A DNA stretch of 64,000 bases. It comes from Lacisediminihabitans sp040549525. Its GTDB lineage: Bacteria > Actinomycetota > Actinomycetes > Actinomycetales > Microbacteriaceae. Location of the stretch: assembly GCF_040549525.1 (NCBI RefSeq), contig NZ_JBEPTM010000003.1:124001-188000 (forward strand), written 5' to 3'. Below, piece after piece: positions 49,987 to 58,076 of the stretch. Position 1 is the stretch's first letter; every line of letters begins with the position of its first letter. The notes beneath the pieces were generated by a model. The model had not been told where the DNA came from. It saw only the letters and a program-made list of their open reading frames with translations, and did not search any database. Both the position numbers and the translations under genes were made by a program.

Positions 49987-50041
49987 TTGCACCGCGATAG
50001 TCAACGATATATCTTTGACCCATCGCAGAAACTCTGCGATG
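49987..50041 (+). promoter_or_regulatory. padR promoter, operator-like palindrome and leader hairpin
   Basis: TTGCAC (49987-49992), a 17-base spacer and TATCTT (50010-50015) are the best promoter. The palindrome GATATATC (50006-50013) overlaps the -10 box and would suit autorepression by a PadR dimer. Just downstream, CATCGCAGA (50021-50029) and TCTGCGATG (50033-50041) form a perfect 9-bp stem with a 3-base loop at the expected start of the transcript. Confidence 0.6.
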
Positions 50042-50088
50042 GCTCAGCAAAGCATCACGTAGCTGGGCGAACGAAAGGACATGCGATC

Positions 50089-50712
50089 ATGAAACGCAAT
50101 CACGATATCCACAACAGAAGCTTCCATCACTCCGACCACCACCCGCTTCGGTTCAATCACGAGTCCGCCGGTTCCGGCGAAGGCCGCGGTCGTGGCCCCG
50201 GATTCGGCGGCTTCGGCGGACCGGGCTTCGGCTCCGGTTTCGGCGGGCCCGGGTTCGGACCACGCGGTCCTCGCAGGGCAGGCAAGGGCGATGTACGCTC
50301 GGTCATCCTCTCCCTTCTGGCCGAGGGCCCGTCCAACGGCTACGGCCTGATCAAGGCGATCGCGGAGAAGACCAGTGGTGCCTGGCGCCCGAGCCCCGGC
50401 TCGGTCTATCCCACGCTGCAGCAGCTCGTCGACGAGGACCTCATCGTCTCCGTCGGCGACGGTCGGAAGACCGAATTCGAACTCACCGATGCCGGCAAGA
50501 CCTACGTCAGCGAGCATGCGGATGATTTCGCCAAGGCCTGGGAGGCGACCCCCGGTCGCTCCGAACAGGCTGGAGCGTTCTTCGAGAGCGTCGGCAAGCT
50601 GATGGGCGTCGCCCAGCAGTTCCGTCACTCGGCAACAGACGCCCAGCGGGCTGCCGCCATCGAAAAGCTGGATGAGGCGCGCCGCGCCCTCTACCTGATC
50701 CTGGCGGACTGA
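50089..50712 (+). CDS. PadR-family transcriptional regulator
   Basis: A 207-residue regulator. The first 65 residues are unusual: His-rich (HDIHNRSFHHSDHHPLRFNH) and then Gly/Phe/Pro/Arg-rich (GFGGFGGPGFGSGFGGPGFG), possibly metal-binding or disordered. The PadR winged helix follows: GDVRSVILSLLAEGPSNGYGL, RPSPGSVYPTLQQLVDEDLI, VGDGRKTEFELTDAGK, with a C-terminal dimerisation helix. The ATG at 50089 has AAGGA upstream. No adjacent target gene such as a transporter stands next to it, so it may regulate only itself or distant genes. Followed by a strong terminator. Confidence 0.9.
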   Translation: MKRNHDIHNRSFHHSDHHPLRFNHESAGSGEGRGRGPGFGGFGGPGFGSGFGGPGFGPRGPRRAGKGDVRSVILSLLAEGPSNGYGLIKAIAEKTSGAWRPSPGSVYPTLQQLVDEDLIVSVGDGRKTEFELTDAGKTYVSEHADDFAKAWEATPGRSEQAGAFFESVGKLMGVAQQFRHSATDAQRAAAIEKLDEARRALYLILAD

Positions 50713-50730
50713 AACCAGAACGCGATCACC

Positions 50731-50770
50731 CCGAAGGCCGGGTCCCGCTGCGGTGGGACCCGGCCTTCGG
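50731..50770 (+). terminator. terminator of padR
   Basis: A perfect 16-bp stem, CCGAAGGCCGGGTCCC (50731-50746) with GGGACCCGGCCTTCGG (50755-50770), and an 8-base loop, beginning 18 bases after the stop. There is no T tract, as often in high-GC genomes. Confidence 0.88.
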
Positions 50771-50841
50771 TGCGTTCACGGCGGGGCGAGTACGCCCGCC
50801 GGAGTATGGCCCGTGGCTGCTCCGCGGGGTACGGTTGCCCC

Positions 50842-51183
50842 ATGAGCACGTCGAAGGCACAGCCTGTCGCAATCGCGACACGGCTTCTGAGTGCCCTGGC
50901 GGCTGTGCTTCCGGGCGGATTCGCGGCGCTTCTTCTCGTGTCCATCGCGTTATCGGATGGCAGCCACAGTTCGCTCACCGTTCTCGGCATCGCCGCTGTG
51001 ACGGTGGCGGGTGCGGCAGCCATCGGCTACTCGCTCGTGCTCGTGGGTTCCTCCGAGATGACCGTCGGCGCGCGAGCGCAGGTGCGGCGTTCCGTCGCCT
51101 TCGGCAGGCCTGCCCCGCAGCATCCGACCACCCCCGGGCGTCCGCGCACTCGGGCACCCTCGCAGTCGATCCCGGCCACCTAG
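50842..51183 (+). CDS. small membrane protein (DUF6412-like)
   Basis: A 113-residue protein with two membrane helices (about residues 12-36 and 47-69) joined by a short polar loop, and a basic, Pro/Arg-rich tail. Small two-helix proteins of this kind commonly precede a YidC paralogue in actinobacteria and are listed as DUF6412; the assignment rests on topology and context. TACGGT (50830-50835) lies 6 bases before the ATG, a leaderless promoter. The yidC-like gene starts 75 bases downstream on the same strand. Confidence 0.7.
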   Translation: MSTSKAQPVAIATRLLSALAAVLPGGFAALLLVSIALSDGSHSSLTVLGIAAVTVAGAAAIGYSLVLVGSSEMTVGARAQVRRSVAFGRPAPQHPTTPGRPRTRAPSQSIPAT

Positions 51184-51257
51184 CAGAGCCCCGCGCAAGC
51201 GGATGCCTCGTGGCCACACTCGGTCACCCATCCGTTTCGACTGCAAGGACTCTCATC

Positions 51258-52028
51258 GTGGACCTCTTTTCGTTTGCCCCCATCGCCTCTCTTCTCGACC
51301 TGGCCCATTCCCTCGTCGAGGGTCTCGCGGCGCTCGTCTCTCCCCTCGCCGGTGCGGCCAGCGCAACCGTCGCCATCATCCTGCTCACCGTGATCGTGCG
51401 CACGGTGCTCATCCCGGTGGGCGTCTCGCAGGTGAAGGCTGAGGGTACTCGCCGTCGACTTCACCCGCAGATCCTCGCCCTGCAGCGTCGACACCGGAAG
51501 GATCCGCTGCTGCTTCAACAGAAGACGGCGGCGCTGTACAAGGCCGAGAACACATCGCAATTCGCGGGCATCGTGCCCGCCCTCGCCCAGGCGCCGGTGC
51601 TCTCTCTCGTCTATGCACTCTTCATCCGCGTCACCGTGGACGGCCATCCGAACGCGCTCCTCACCGAGCGCCTGTTCGGAGTGCCGCTCGGCACCACCTT
51701 TGGGCACCTCGCAACGACCGGGGCGGCCGGCATCGCCGTCTACCTCGTGCTCTTCGCGATGATGGCCGGCGTCGCGTGGCTGTCCCGGAGAGTCGCACTG
51801 CGGCTCGTGTTGCCGAATCCGGATGCGCCGGAATCGGCTGCCACGATCGCCCGGGTTCTGAGCTGGATGCCGTTCCTCACCATCGTCTTCTCGGCATTCG
51901 TTCCTCTCGCCGCGACGATCTATCTCGCGGCGACGACCGCCTGGACCCTCGGCGAACGGGCGCTGCTGCGACGCCGCTATTGGCGCGCCGGGGAAACGGA
52001 TCCGCCTCTCGCTCCCGCGATGAGCTGA
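51258..52028 (+). CDS. YidC/Oxa1-family membrane insertase paralogue
   Basis: A 256-residue YidC/Oxa1-type protein. The first helix is TVAIILLTVIVRTVLIPVGV with the arginine of the hydrophilic groove, followed by the cytoplasmic hairpin (KAEGTRRRLHPQILALQRRHRKDPLLLQQKTAALYK) and the later helices FAGIVPALAQAPVLSLVYALF, IAVYLVLFAMMAGVAWL and MPFLTIVFSAFVPLAATIYLA. It lacks the large periplasmic domain and is shorter than the main YidC near the origin, so it is probably the second copy. The GTG at 51258 has AAGGA 8 bases upstream. Possibly co-expressed with the DUF6412-like gene. Confidence 0.88.
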   Translation: MDLFSFAPIASLLDLAHSLVEGLAALVSPLAGAASATVAIILLTVIVRTVLIPVGVSQVKAEGTRRRLHPQILALQRRHRKDPLLLQQKTAALYKAENTSQFAGIVPALAQAPVLSLVYALFIRVTVDGHPNALLTERLFGVPLGTTFGHLATTGAAGIAVYLVLFAMMAGVAWLSRRVALRLVLPNPDAPESAATIARVLSWMPFLTIVFSAFVPLAATIYLAATTAWTLGERALLRRRYWRAGETDPPLAPAMS

Positions 52029-52076
52029 TGCCGGACGGGGCTCGGCGAAGCCCGCCGGGCCGTTCCGCGCCCGGCT

Positions 52077-53456
52077 CTAGCCGGCCATCGCCCGTCGCAC
52101 CGCGTCGATGGCGATGGCCAGGTCCGCGTCATCCGTCGACCAGTTGCTCACGGAGATGCGCAGGATGTCGCGGTCCTGCCACCGCGATCCGCTCATCCAG
52201 ACCGCGCCATCGGCGATGAGGTTCCGGGTGACCCGGCGGGTGTTCTCGTCATCCCCGAACGCGAGGCTCACCTGCGTGAAGACGACATCGTTGAGCACCT
52301 CGACACCGGGGAGAGACGAGAGTCCATCGGCGAGAGTGCGGGCGTTCGCGGCCAGACGCTCCACGAGCGCGATCACCCCCGAGCGTCCGAGCTCGTGCAG
52401 GGCGGCCCAGACGGGAACTCCTCGCGCCCGGCGCGACAGCTCCGGCACCCTGTCGAAGGGGTCTCCCGGTCCGTCGCTGGCATTGATGAGATAGCTGGTG
52501 TGCACCGCGAAGGCCGATCTCACCGCTTCCGGATGGGCGACGACCGCGATTCCACAGTCGTAGGGGACGTTGAGCGTCTTGTGCGCATCCGTCGCCCAGG
52601 AATCCGCCATCTCGAGCCCGTCGAGGTGCTTTCGGTAGAGCGGACTTGCCGCAGCCCAGAGACCGAAGGCGCCGTCCACGTGCACCCACGCGCCATGGTG
52701 ATGGGCGATCTCGATCGACTCGCGCATCGGGTCGAAGGCGCCGGAGTGGAGGTTTCCGGCCTGGAGGCAGACGATCGCCGGCCCGTCGACATCGCGCATC
52801 GACTCGGCCAGAGCCGCGGGGATGATGCGCCCCTCGCGGTCGGCAGCCACCTCGATCGGCAGTCCAAGCCCGAGGTAGCGCAGGGCGAGATCGACGGAGG
52901 CGTGCCGCTCGCGTCCGGCGAAGACGGCGATCCGCGGGGCGCCACTCAGCCCGTCTGCCGAGAGATTCCAGCCGATCCGGTCGAGCACCTGCTGGCGCCC
53001 CGCCGCGATTCCCACGAAGTTCGCCGTGGTTCCTCCGGTCGTGAATCCGACATCCGATCCGGACGGGAGCCCGAGCAGGGCGAGGATTTCGGCCCCGGCT
53101 GCCTCCTCGATCGCGGCGACACCCGGTGTGGCGAAGCGCATCCCGGCGTTCTGGTCCCAGGCGCTCACGAGCCAGTCCGCCGCCATCGCCGAGGGGAGGG
53201 TGCCGCCCATGACCCAGCCGAAGAATCGACCGGAGGGGACCGCCATCAGGCCGGGCTCGACGATCTCGGAGAGCGAATCGACGACGTCTGCGGCATCGCG
53301 ACCGTGCTCGGCGAGGGGCTGCATCAGGGTCTCAGCCACCTGGTCGGCTGTCAGCCGCGGAGGCACCGGTCGGGTGGGGATGGATTCGAGCCAGTCCCTG
53401 GCATGGGCATGGGCGCGCTCGAGGGGCTCTCTGTAGGCATCCGGGTCGGCCGTCAC
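52077..53456 (-). CDS. PLP-dependent group II decarboxylase-like protein
   Basis: A 459-residue fold-type I PLP enzyme of the pyridoxal-dependent decarboxylase family (aromatic-amino-acid/glutamate decarboxylase type). PLP-binding landmarks: GFTTGGTTANFVGIAAGR, CLQAGNLHSGAFDPMRE, WVHVDGAFGLWAAAS and the Schiff-base lysine in SWATDAHKTLNVPYDCG. Length and order fit the family; substrate is unknown. The GTG at 53456 is preceded by TAGCCT (reverse of 53463-53468) with a 6-base gap: leaderless. Divergent from the S9 peptidase gene. Confidence 0.9.
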   Translation of the reverse strand: MTADPDAYREPLERAHAHARDWLESIPTRPVPPRLTADQVAETLMQPLAEHGRDAADVVDSLSEIVEPGLMAVPSGRFFGWVMGGTLPSAMAADWLVSAWDQNAGMRFATPGVAAIEEAAGAEILALLGLPSGSDVGFTTGGTTANFVGIAAGRQQVLDRIGWNLSADGLSGAPRIAVFAGRERHASVDLALRYLGLGLPIEVAADREGRIIPAALAESMRDVDGPAIVCLQAGNLHSGAFDPMRESIEIAHHHGAWVHVDGAFGLWAAASPLYRKHLDGLEMADSWATDAHKTLNVPYDCGIAVVAHPEAVRSAFAVHTSYLINASDGPGDPFDRVPELSRRARGVPVWAALHELGRSGVIALVERLAANARTLADGLSSLPGVEVLNDVVFTQVSLAFGDDENTRRVTRNLIADGAVWMSGSRWQDRDILRISVSNWSTDDADLAIAIDAVRRAMAG

Positions 53457-53531
53457 GGTCTGAGGCTAGACCCGCCGGATCGATCGCGGAAGGGTGAAAT
53501 TGGCCCACCGGCCAACGGGCAGAATGAGACG

Positions 53532-55457
53532 ATGACCATCACCTCGCCCTACGGAACCTGGCGCTCTCCGATCACCGCCCGCGACATCGCCGCGAGTGGG
53601 CATCCGGTGCAGGGTGGATGCTGGGTCGGCGAGCAGGCGTGGTGGTGCGAGGGGCGACCCGAGGAGGGCGGACGCTACGTCGTGGCGAATGCCGCGGGAG
53701 ACGTGCTGCCCGCCCCGTGGAACGCCCGGAGCCGCGTGCACGAATACGGGGGAGGGGCCTGGGCTGTGACCGCCGATCGGGCGTTGGTCTTTGCCGAATT
53801 CAGCGACCAACGGCTGTACCGTCTGGATGACGGCGGCTCGGTTCCCGTGCCGCTCACGCCCGCGGGACGCGGCTTCCGCTTCGGTGACATCAGTATTCGG
53901 GGGTCGGAAGTGATCGCCGTCCGCGAGATCCACGCGGATGGCTCGGTCACCCGGGACATCGTGGCCGTGCCGCTAGACGGCACCGGGGCCGTCGAGGGCA
54001 CCGGGGCTGTCGAGGGCACCGGGGCTGTCGAGGGCATCCGCTCTCTGGCATCCGGGTCGCATTTTCTCGCCTTCCCGCGTTTCTCGCCGGATGGCGCGAG
54101 GCTCGCCTGGATCGGATGGGAGCATCCCCAGATGCCGTGGGACGGCACCGAACTCCGCGTGACCGAACTGGAGAGCGGAACGGTCAGCACCCTCGCGGGT
54201 TCGGCCACCGAGAGTGTGCTGCAACCGGAGTGGATCGACGATGCCACGCTCACGATGGTGAGCGACCGGAGCGGCTGGTGGAACCTCTATTCCGTGACCC
54301 TTCACGGGGAGGTGGCCTCACTCCATCGGGAAGAGGCAGACTTCGGCGGCCCGCTCTGGCAGCTCGGCAACCGGTTCTACGACCTGCTCGACGATGGGCG
54401 GATCCTCGCGGTACGCACTCTCGGATCGGACGATCTCGTGATCGTCGACCCGGCCGATGGCACCTCGCAGGCCGTCGATCTGTCGCTGACAGGTATCCGG
54501 CTCGGGCCGCGTCGCGGCAGCCGCGTGCTGCTCACGGGAGGCAGCTCCGCACAGAGCGGTGGTCTCCGCGTCTTCGATCTCGACGACGGCTCCCTCACCG
54601 ATCTTCGCTGGGACGTGGAAAGCATGCCGGATGCGGCATACGTGCCGATCGCGGAGGCGAGGACCTTCCTCGGTGCGCGCGATGTCCACAGCTTCGTCTA
54701 TCCGCCGCGCAACGGCGACTATGACGCTCCGGCAGGCGAGAGACCGCCGTACATCGCCGTGGTCCACGGCGGTCCCACGGGCCACAGCTCCGGTGGGTAC
54801 TCGCCCATCTACAGCTTCTTCACCAGTCGAGGAATCGGAATCATCGACGTGAACTACGGCGGGTCCACCGGCTACGGCCGTGAATACCGCAACCGGCTTC
54901 GCGGCCAGTGGGGCGTCGTCGACGTGGAAGACGTCATCGCCGCGGTGCGCGGGCTCGCGGATGCCGGTCTCGCCGACGCCAGTCGCCTCGCGATTCGCGG
55001 GGGATCGGCCGGCGGGTTCACGGTGCTCGCGGCGCTCACCCGATCCTCTGTCTTCGCGGCCGGAGCCTCGTACTACGGCGTATCCGACCTCGCCACCCTC
55101 GCCGCCGAGACCCACGACTTCGAGTCCCGCTATACGGATGGCCTGGTGGGCCCGCTGCCGGAAGCATCCGCCCTCTACGCGCAGCGATCGCCCATCACCC
55201 ACGTCAATGACCTGACAACACCGGTGTTGTTGCTGCAGGGACTCGATGACGAGATCGTGCCACCGGCCCAGTCGGAGCTCTTTCGTGACCAGCTGGCCGC
55301 GCAGGGGCTCCCGCACGCCTACCTGGCCTACGAGGGTGAATCCCATGGGTTCCGGCGAGCGGAGACGATCGTCGATGCCACGGAGAGCGAGCTCTCGTTC
55401 TACGGCCAGGTGATGGGCTTCGATCCGCCGGATGTGCCGCGGCTCACGCTCTCGTAG
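53532..55457 (+). CDS. S9-family prolyl oligopeptidase-like peptidase
   Basis: A 641-residue cytoplasmic serine peptidase: N-terminal beta-propeller (about 1-370), C-terminal alpha/beta-hydrolase catalytic domain. The triad is Ser in RGGSAGGFT, Asp in LLQGLDDEIVPP and His in GESHGF. The ATG at 53532 follows CAGAAT (53520-53525) by 6 bases; the frame stays open for over 1.1 kb upstream, but that part is antisense to the decarboxylase. A run of three GTGAVE hexapeptides in a propeller loop is encoded by an 18-bp tandem repeat at 53979-54032, suggesting recent slippage in a tolerant loop. Confidence 0.92.
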   Translation: MTITSPYGTWRSPITARDIAASGHPVQGGCWVGEQAWWCEGRPEEGGRYVVANAAGDVLPAPWNARSRVHEYGGGAWAVTADRALVFAEFSDQRLYRLDDGGSVPVPLTPAGRGFRFGDISIRGSEVIAVREIHADGSVTRDIVAVPLDGTGAVEGTGAVEGTGAVEGIRSLASGSHFLAFPRFSPDGARLAWIGWEHPQMPWDGTELRVTELESGTVSTLAGSATESVLQPEWIDDATLTMVSDRSGWWNLYSVTLHGEVASLHREEADFGGPLWQLGNRFYDLLDDGRILAVRTLGSDDLVIVDPADGTSQAVDLSLTGIRLGPRRGSRVLLTGGSSAQSGGLRVFDLDDGSLTDLRWDVESMPDAAYVPIAEARTFLGARDVHSFVYPPRNGDYDAPAGERPPYIAVVHGGPTGHSSGGYSPIYSFFTSRGIGIIDVNYGGSTGYGREYRNRLRGQWGVVDVEDVIAAVRGLADAGLADASRLAIRGGSAGGFTVLAALTRSSVFAAGASYYGVSDLATLAAETHDFESRYTDGLVGPLPEASALYAQRSPITHVNDLTTPVLLLQGLDDEIVPPAQSELFRDQLAAQGLPHAYLAYEGESHGFRRAETIVDATESELSFYGQVMGFDPPDVPRLTLS

Positions 55458-55543
55458 GGTCGGGCCGTCGGAACGGCCGCGTCATCTTTCGCCCCAGACC
55501 ATCGGGTCGCCTTGCGGGTGCCCCGCCGACCGAAGTGTGCGAC

Positions 55544-56926
55544 TCAGCGGCGCGGCGATGACACCGCGTGAGTATGCGGCAGGTCCCCGAAGGCCACATT
55601 CTGCGCGATATCGAGGGTCACGGCGTCGCTCGCGAAGGCCAGGGTGACGGTGCGCGAATACGGGGTCACGACATCGAGCGCCCTAACGACGAGGGTGTCA
55701 GGGGAGACCCAGGCGCCGCTGGCCCACACCCGAGAATCGGCGGAACCCAGCCACCGGCCGTGTTCGAAGGCGAGCTCGGTGATCGCGCCGTGCTCGTCGA
55801 CGATGAGTCGTCCCGGCTCCACCGTCACCGCCGAGACGGTGGGGTGGTCGAAGGAGAACCGCACTCCGGCGACCAGCTCCGCCGTTGCGCTCGTGGCGTC
55901 CCCGGCCACGGTCGGGATACTGAGATCTGCGAGCACCCCGTCCAGCGGGCTGTCCGCCGGAGGAAGCGCCGAGTCGCCGAAGGCCGGGAGCAGGTGCTCC
56001 CACACGAGGTCGAGGGCGAGCTGCGCGACCGGCAGGGCGGAGGTGAGCACCACGACGGAATCCTGCTCGGGAAGCACCAGGCAGAACTGTCCGAACGCGC
56101 CGTCCGCCCGATACCCGGCCAACCGGTTGCGCCAGAACTGGAAGCCGTACCCCTGGCGGCCGTCGAGATCATGATCGGCCGCAGCGGTGACCACCTGAAG
56201 GGAGGTGGCTTCATCGATCCACTCGGCGGGCACGAGTTGTCTGCCGTTCCACTGCCCCCGCTGCAGCAGGAGCTGACCGAAGGTGGCCAGCTGTTCGGTC
56301 GTGATGCTGAGCCCCCACCCTCCGGCGTCGATGCCCTGAGGGGAGCTCTCCCAGGTGGCATCCGTGATTCCGAGCGGCTCGAAGAGGCGTGGGCCGAGAT
56401 AGTCGAGCAGGCGCTGTGCGGTGAGGCGCTGCACGATCGCCGAGAGCACGTGCGTCGCGCCACTGTTGTAGAGGTAGTGCGTGCCCGGCTCGAACTCGAG
56501 AGGCTGAGCGAGGATCGCGCGAGCCCAGTTGTCACCGTGGGTGCTGTCCGCGAGCGAGACGGTGTCGACGGCGTGGCCGGTCGTCATCGTGAGCAGGTGG
56601 CGCACGGTCAGGGCACCGAGGCGCGCGTCGATCTCGGTCGGGAGATCATCGGGCAGCAGGTCGACGACGCGGTCGTCGAGGGACAGGAGCCCTTCGCTGA
56701 TCGTGAGCCCGACGGCCATCGCGGTGAAGCTCTTGCTCACCGAGAACATCATGTGCGGATGCCCCGCCGAATAGGGCGCCCACCACCCCTCGGCGATCAC
56801 CCGACCGTGCCGCACGATCATCATGCTGTGCAGGCTGTCGAGGCCCGCGTCGGCGGCGCGGATGAAGTCGAGGATGGCGGACGAGGCCATGCCCTCGGCC
56901 TCCGGGGTGCTGCGGGGGATCGTCAT
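55544..56926 (-). CDS. serine hydrolase of the beta-lactamase (class C/esterase) fold
   Basis: A 460-residue penicillin-binding-protein-like hydrolase. The SxxK motif is Ser62-Val-Ser-Lys65 in MFSVSKSFTAM; the second motif is YNSG at 153-156; a PWWAPYSAGH-like N-terminal region and the C-terminal beta domain extend the fold. No signal peptide, so probably a cytoplasmic esterase or peptidase rather than a secreted beta-lactamase. The ATG at 56926 is preceded by CAGAAT (reverse of 56933-56938), 6 bases away: leaderless. Convergent with the S9 peptidase. Confidence 0.87.
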   Translation of the reverse strand: MTIPRSTPEAEGMASSAILDFIRAADAGLDSLHSMMIVRHGRVIAEGWWAPYSAGHPHMMFSVSKSFTAMAVGLTISEGLLSLDDRVVDLLPDDLPTEIDARLGALTVRHLLTMTTGHAVDTVSLADSTHGDNWARAILAQPLEFEPGTHYLYNSGATHVLSAIVQRLTAQRLLDYLGPRLFEPLGITDATWESSPQGIDAGGWGLSITTEQLATFGQLLLQRGQWNGRQLVPAEWIDEATSLQVVTAAADHDLDGRQGYGFQFWRNRLAGYRADGAFGQFCLVLPEQDSVVVLTSALPVAQLALDLVWEHLLPAFGDSALPPADSPLDGVLADLSIPTVAGDATSATAELVAGVRFSFDHPTVSAVTVEPGRLIVDEHGAITELAFEHGRWLGSADSRVWASGAWVSPDTLVVRALDVVTPYSRTVTLAFASDAVTLDIAQNVAFGDLPHTHAVSSPRR

Positions 56927-56961
56927 GGCACCATTCTGCCGTGCCCGCAGCCCCGAAGCGG

Positions 56962-57954
56962 TCAGCCGGTCGGAGAGGCCGCTGCCCTCAGTCTGATGCG
57001 ACGGGAGTTGTTCGCCCCGCCGTCATCCATCTCCACCTGGCCGCTGCGGGACTTCACGAAGTCGGTGAAGCTCTTGTATCCCAGGGCCGACTCGCTGAAC
57101 GCGGGGTCCATGCGCCGCATCTGTTTCTTGACCTCTGAGCTCGGCATCCACTCGCTGTCGCTCTTGGCGATCCCCAGCCGGAGTGCCCGCATCATGAGGT
57201 TCGTGGCCGCGCGCGGGGAGAGCTTGATTGGCGCGTCGTCATCGGTCACCAGCGACTTCGGCCGATCGGCAGCGGGCTGTTTTCGCGGCGCTTTCGGCGG
57301 AGGCTCGGATGCCGTCACGGCAACCTCTGCTGGCGGATCGGCCATCGCGACGGTGTCGTCCTCGCCGGCACTCACCAGACCGGGCAGGTCGTCGTAGTCC
57401 TGGAACTCATCGCAGGCGGCCACCAGGGATCGGCTGGTGGCACCGGCGACGCCGATGCCGACGACGTAGCGACCGAGCCGCTTGCAGCGCTGGGCGAGAG
57501 CGATGTAGTCGGAGTCTCCGGCGACGATAACCACGTGGGTGAGATCGTCGAGACGGAAGAGGTCTTCGACAACGTCGACGGCGAGGCGGATGTCGGCACC
57601 GTTCTTCATCGCCTGGGTTGTGGGAAAGAGCTGGGTGAGGTCCACTGCCCGGTCGATGAGCTGCTTCTGGTAGCTGGCGTTCGCCTTGGCCGACCAGTCT
57701 GCGTAGGCGCGACTGATCACGATGGGCCCGAACGAGGAGGCGTAGTCGAGCACCGCGCCGAAGTCGACGGTCGCCTCACGGAGCCTGGTGCCGATGACCC
57801 CGGCGGCGCCGGCGACAGTGGCGCTGTCGGGTCCGAAGTTGCGCGCGCCGTCGGTGCTGAATCGGCGTGCACCATGGAGCTGGTTGTATCTCGAGACGAC
57901 GATGTTGTCGAAATCGATGTAGACGGCTACACGGGTGTCGGTGGCTTCAGGCAT
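56962..57954 (-). CDS. NYN-domain protein with C-terminal LOTUS/OST-HTH domain
   Basis: A 330-residue protein. The N-terminal NYN/PIN-like nuclease domain has its acidic residues in VYIDFDNI, NGADIRLAVDVVEDL and VVIVAGDSDYIALAQRC. After a Pro/Ala/Lys-rich linker (about 195-245) comes a LOTUS/OST-HTH-like domain with MPSSEVKKQMRRMDPAFSES, ALGYKSFTDFVKS. Proteins of this architecture are predicted RNases acting on structured RNA; the target is unknown. The ATG at 57954 has GAGAGG 6 bases upstream; an earlier ATG at 57996 would add 14 arginine-rich residues. Confidence 0.88.
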   Translation of the reverse strand: MPEATDTRVAVYIDFDNIVVSRYNQLHGARRFSTDGARNFGPDSATVAGAAGVIGTRLREATVDFGAVLDYASSFGPIVISRAYADWSAKANASYQKQLIDRAVDLTQLFPTTQAMKNGADIRLAVDVVEDLFRLDDLTHVVIVAGDSDYIALAQRCKRLGRYVVGIGVAGATSRSLVAACDEFQDYDDLPGLVSAGEDDTVAMADPPAEVAVTASEPPPKAPRKQPAADRPKSLVTDDDAPIKLSPRAATNLMMRALRLGIAKSDSEWMPSSEVKKQMRRMDPAFSESALGYKSFTDFVKSRSGQVEMDDGGANNSRRIRLRAAASPTG

Positions 57955-58076
57955 GCGGCGCCTCTCGGTTCGGTGGGCACCAGTCTCGTAGCCCACATGT
58001 TAGGCGCGCATCCGCGCCGTGGCCAGACCGCGCGCCCACTCGAGTCTGATCTACTGGAGGTGAGGAGGAGCACTGG

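Noticed and set aside
52395..53531. N-terminal extension of the S9 peptidase frame
   Set aside because: The extension is antisense to the PLP decarboxylase and has no domain; the leaderless signal and family N-terminus both support the ATG at 53532.
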